In this document: piece by piece, positions 5,153-6,522 of the stretch
Numbering within the stretch: the stretch's first letter is position 1
Layout of the letters: each line of letters opens with the position of its first letter
Source: Chloroflexia bacterium
Lineage (GTDB): Bacteria > Chloroflexota > Chloroflexia > QHBQ01 > JADMIH01
Assembly (NCBI GenBank): GCA_025927935.1
Contig: JAICKM010000399.1
Coordinates: forward strand, 1 to 6,522
DNA length: 6,522 nucleotides
Reading direction: 5' to 3'
Translations under genes and position numbers: made by a program
Notes under the pieces: generated by a model
Told to the model about the DNA's origin: nothing
What the model saw: the letters and a program-made list of their open reading frames with translations, nothing else
Databases searched by the model: none

Positions 5153-6181
5153 TTAACCTTTGACGGCGCCCACGAGTAACCCGCGCGAAATGTAACGCTC
5201 CAGGGCCACGGCCATGGCGATGACCGGGATGATCATGATCAAGATCAACACCGACATGTACCACCACTGCGGCCCGCGGGTCGCGTTTTGCGCCGCGACC
5301 GTCAGCGGCATGGTCTGCGCGTTGGCGTTGGACAGGAAGAGGGCCAGCAAGTATTCGTTCCAGGCGAAGACCAGCACAAACAGGAAGGTAGCGACCAGCC
5401 CCGGCACGGCGATAGGCAGCACAATCGACCAGAAGATCCGGTAGGTGGACGCGCCGTCGATGGCCGCGCACTCCTCCAACTCCACCGGGATGCTCTGGAA
5501 ATAGTCGCGCATCAGCCAGATTACGATAGGCAGGTTGGTCGCCACGTAGGTGATGATCAGGGCGGCCTGAGTGTCCAGCAGCCCGAAGCGCTGGAATAGC
5601 ACGTAGACCGGGATCACCACCGCGACCGGGGGCAACATGCGCTGCGAGATCAGCCAGAAGGCGATATCGTTGTTGCCGAGCGCGCGCTTGAAGCGCCGCC
5701 CGATGGTTTGCAGCAACAGCACGAAACAGGCGAGCGCGGCCCCGACCGCGATCGGCCAGGGCACCCCGGCGATGATGGCTGCGGTGCCCAGCAGCACGCA
5801 GCCGATAAACACCCCGATCGCGCCGAGCCGGGGCTGGTACTGGAAGCGCACCAGAGCATACGCGGCGGTCGATCCCAGCAGCAGCGCCAGCGTGGCGCTG
5901 CTCAGGCCGACCACGACCGTGTTGATATACGGCCGCAGGGTATCGTTCCAGACCGTGCCGAAGATATACTGCCAGGCGTCCAGCGTCGGCTGGAAATCGA
6001 CGAACGGCACATAGAAGGGGCCGCTGTCCACTTCGATGGGCGTCTTGAACGACGTAACCACGAGCCAGTACAGCGGGAACAAGACCACCAGCGCCCACAA
6101 CCCCAGCAGCAGGTAGGAGACGACCATCGCCACCGGGGAGGGATCGAGCTGTGAGCGCCGTTGCAGCAGGTTGCGCATCAT
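5153..6181 (-). CDS. Carbohydrate ABC transporter permease, MalG/UgpE-like, with extra hydrophobic insertion
   Basis: This 342-aa inner-membrane protein is the second permease of a CUT1-type sugar importer. The EAA loop that docks the ATPase is clear: EECAAIDGASTYRIF (236-250) followed by LPIAVPG. The C-terminal end AWNEYLLALFLS (273-284) and the closing GLLVGAVKG are typical of MalG-type subunits. Hydrophobic segments lie at about 20-42, 86-112, 121-139, 142-160, 174-197, 206-224, 258-283 and 308-328. Most relatives are 270-300 aa with six helices; here about 50 residues (roughly 118-170) containing two extra hydrophobic stretches and a basic GRRFKR (161-166) separate YALVRF from RMLPP. The ATG at 6179-6181 overlaps the upstream permease stop as ATGA, so the two subunits are translationally coupled. 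The transported sugar cannot be read from sequence; the neighbouring enzymes suggest a sugar or sugar acid fed to the FucD-like step. Confidence 0.95.
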   Translation of the reverse strand: MMRNLLQRRSQLDPSPVAMVVSYLLLGLWALVVLFPLYWLVVTSFKTPIEVDSGPFYVPFVDFQPTLDAWQYIFGTVWNDTLRPYINTVVVGLSSATLALLLGSTAAYALVRFQYQPRLGAIGVFIGCVLLGTAAIIAGVPWPIAVGAALACFVLLLQTIGRRFKRALGNNDIAFWLISQRMLPPVAVVIPVYVLFQRFGLLDTQAALIITYVATNLPIVIWLMRDYFQSIPVELEECAAIDGASTYRIFWSIVLPIAVPGLVATFLFVLVFAWNEYLLALFLSNANAQTMPLTVAAQNATRGPQWWYMSVLILIMIIPVIAMAVALERYISRGLLVGAVKG

Positions 6182-6522
6182 GTGGCTTCCTCCCGGTGCC
6201 GGGTCAGGTTGACGTAAGACACCCCGACGACCGTCACCACGAACAACAGGATGTAGGCGACTGCGGCGGAGCCGCCCAGATCGAGTGTGCGCCAGGCAAT
6301 ATACGAATGGAGCGTGAGCGATTCGGTCGCCGTGCCCGGTCCGCCGTTGGTCAGGATGTTCGGCAGATCGACAATCTTGAAGCCTTCGATCATGCGGATC
6401 AAGATCAAGGTGCTGCTGACCGGCACGATGGACGGCCAGGTGATGTAACGGAAGATCTGCCAGCGGTTGGCGCCGTCCACCAGGGCCGCCTCGATGGGTT
6501 CGGTCGCCTGGCCTTCCAGCGC
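6178..6522 (-). CDS. Carbohydrate ABC transporter permease, MalF/UgpA-like (C-terminal part)
   Basis: The last 114 codons of a sugar permease whose start lies beyond the right edge; the stop is TGA at 6178-6180. The visible part starts inside the EAA loop (EAALVDGANRWQIFRYITWP), which contacts the ATPase, then has a hydrophobic segment SIVPVSSTLILIRMIEGFK. The diagnostic LTNGGPGTATESLTLHSYIAW stretch of MalF/UgpA-type subunits follows, and the last helix AAVAYILLFVVTVVGVSYV precedes a short basic cytoplasmic tail. It forms the heterodimeric membrane channel with the next gene, with which it overlaps by 4 bp (ATGA). The substrate-binding protein commonly sits upstream of this gene and would be outside the window; no ATPase gene is visible, and many such systems share a distant one. 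Confidence 0.94.
   Translation of the reverse strand, partial: ALEGQATEPIEAALVDGANRWQIFRYITWPSIVPVSSTLILIRMIEGFKIVDLPNILTNGGPGTATESLTLHSYIAWRTLDLGGSAAVAYILLFVVTVVGVSYVNLTRHREEAT

Noticed and set aside
5122..5154. Alternative pairing of AACCGG (5122-5127) with CCGGTT (5149-5154), suggesting a switch with the main hairpin
   Set aside because: Only 6 bp with a 21-nt loop, much weaker than the 8-bp 3-nt-loop stem; no aptamer-like conserved structure was recognised, so a riboswitch or attenuator claim is not supported.
5052..6098. Upstream extension of the small DUF4177-like frame to a 426-codon protein
   Set aside because: The extra part overlaps the MalG-like permease in a different frame on the same strand, has low-complexity Arg/Ala/Gly composition, and the ATG at 5049-5051 has its own Shine-Dalgarno.

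Overview
This GC-rich window looks like part of a sugar-acid catabolism and uptake locus from a heterotrophic bacterium. The dense packing, GTG starts, Shine-Dalgarno-led genes and family mix (MalF/MalG-type permeases with Gfo/Idh, SDR, cyclase and enolase-superfamily enzymes) fit a Chloroflexota-like or similar high-GC lineage. That placement is inference from gene content, not a phylogenetic result.

Layout: positions 1-320 (+) hold the C-terminal end of an enolase-superfamily dehydratase of the mannonate dehydratase/RspA type. It meets, tail to tail with only 3 bp between stop codons, a minus-strand run of eight genes that fills the rest of the window. In transcription order (right to left) these are: a MalF/UgpA-like sugar permease (cut by the window edge), a MalG/UgpE-like permease with an extra hydrophobic insertion, a 77-aa DUF4177-like protein, an RbsD/FucU-family sugar mutarotase, a metal-dependent cyclase-family hydrolase, an SDR dehydrogenase, an L-fuconate dehydratase-like enzyme, and a Gfo/Idh/MocA oxidoreductase. 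Two junctions are 4-bp overlaps (ATGA at 6178-6181, GTGA at 4818-4821). The other gaps are 16, 22, 43, 97 and 101 bp. No gap exceeds 300 bp, and no RNA gene, insertion sequence or CRISPR array is visible.

How the genes could work together: the permeases bring in a sugar (the binding protein and ATPase are not in view), the RbsD/FucU-like protein interconverts its anomers, a dehydrogenase (SDR or Gfo/Idh) oxidises it to a lactone or acid, and the FucD-like enzyme dehydrates the acid to a 2-keto-3-deoxy acid. This resembles the non-phosphorylating L-fucose route, but the usual lactonase and the terminal aldolase or FAH-type hydrolase are absent here. The cyclase-family protein is the only hydrolase in the cluster and may fill one of those roles.

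Most of the window is ordinary accessory metabolism. The points worth a second look are the two-helix insertion in the MalG-like permease, a Tyr-to-Trp change at the RbsD active-site tail, the coupled DUF4177-like gene, the unusual pathway composition, and hairpins at the convergent stop codons and between the transporter and enzyme genes.
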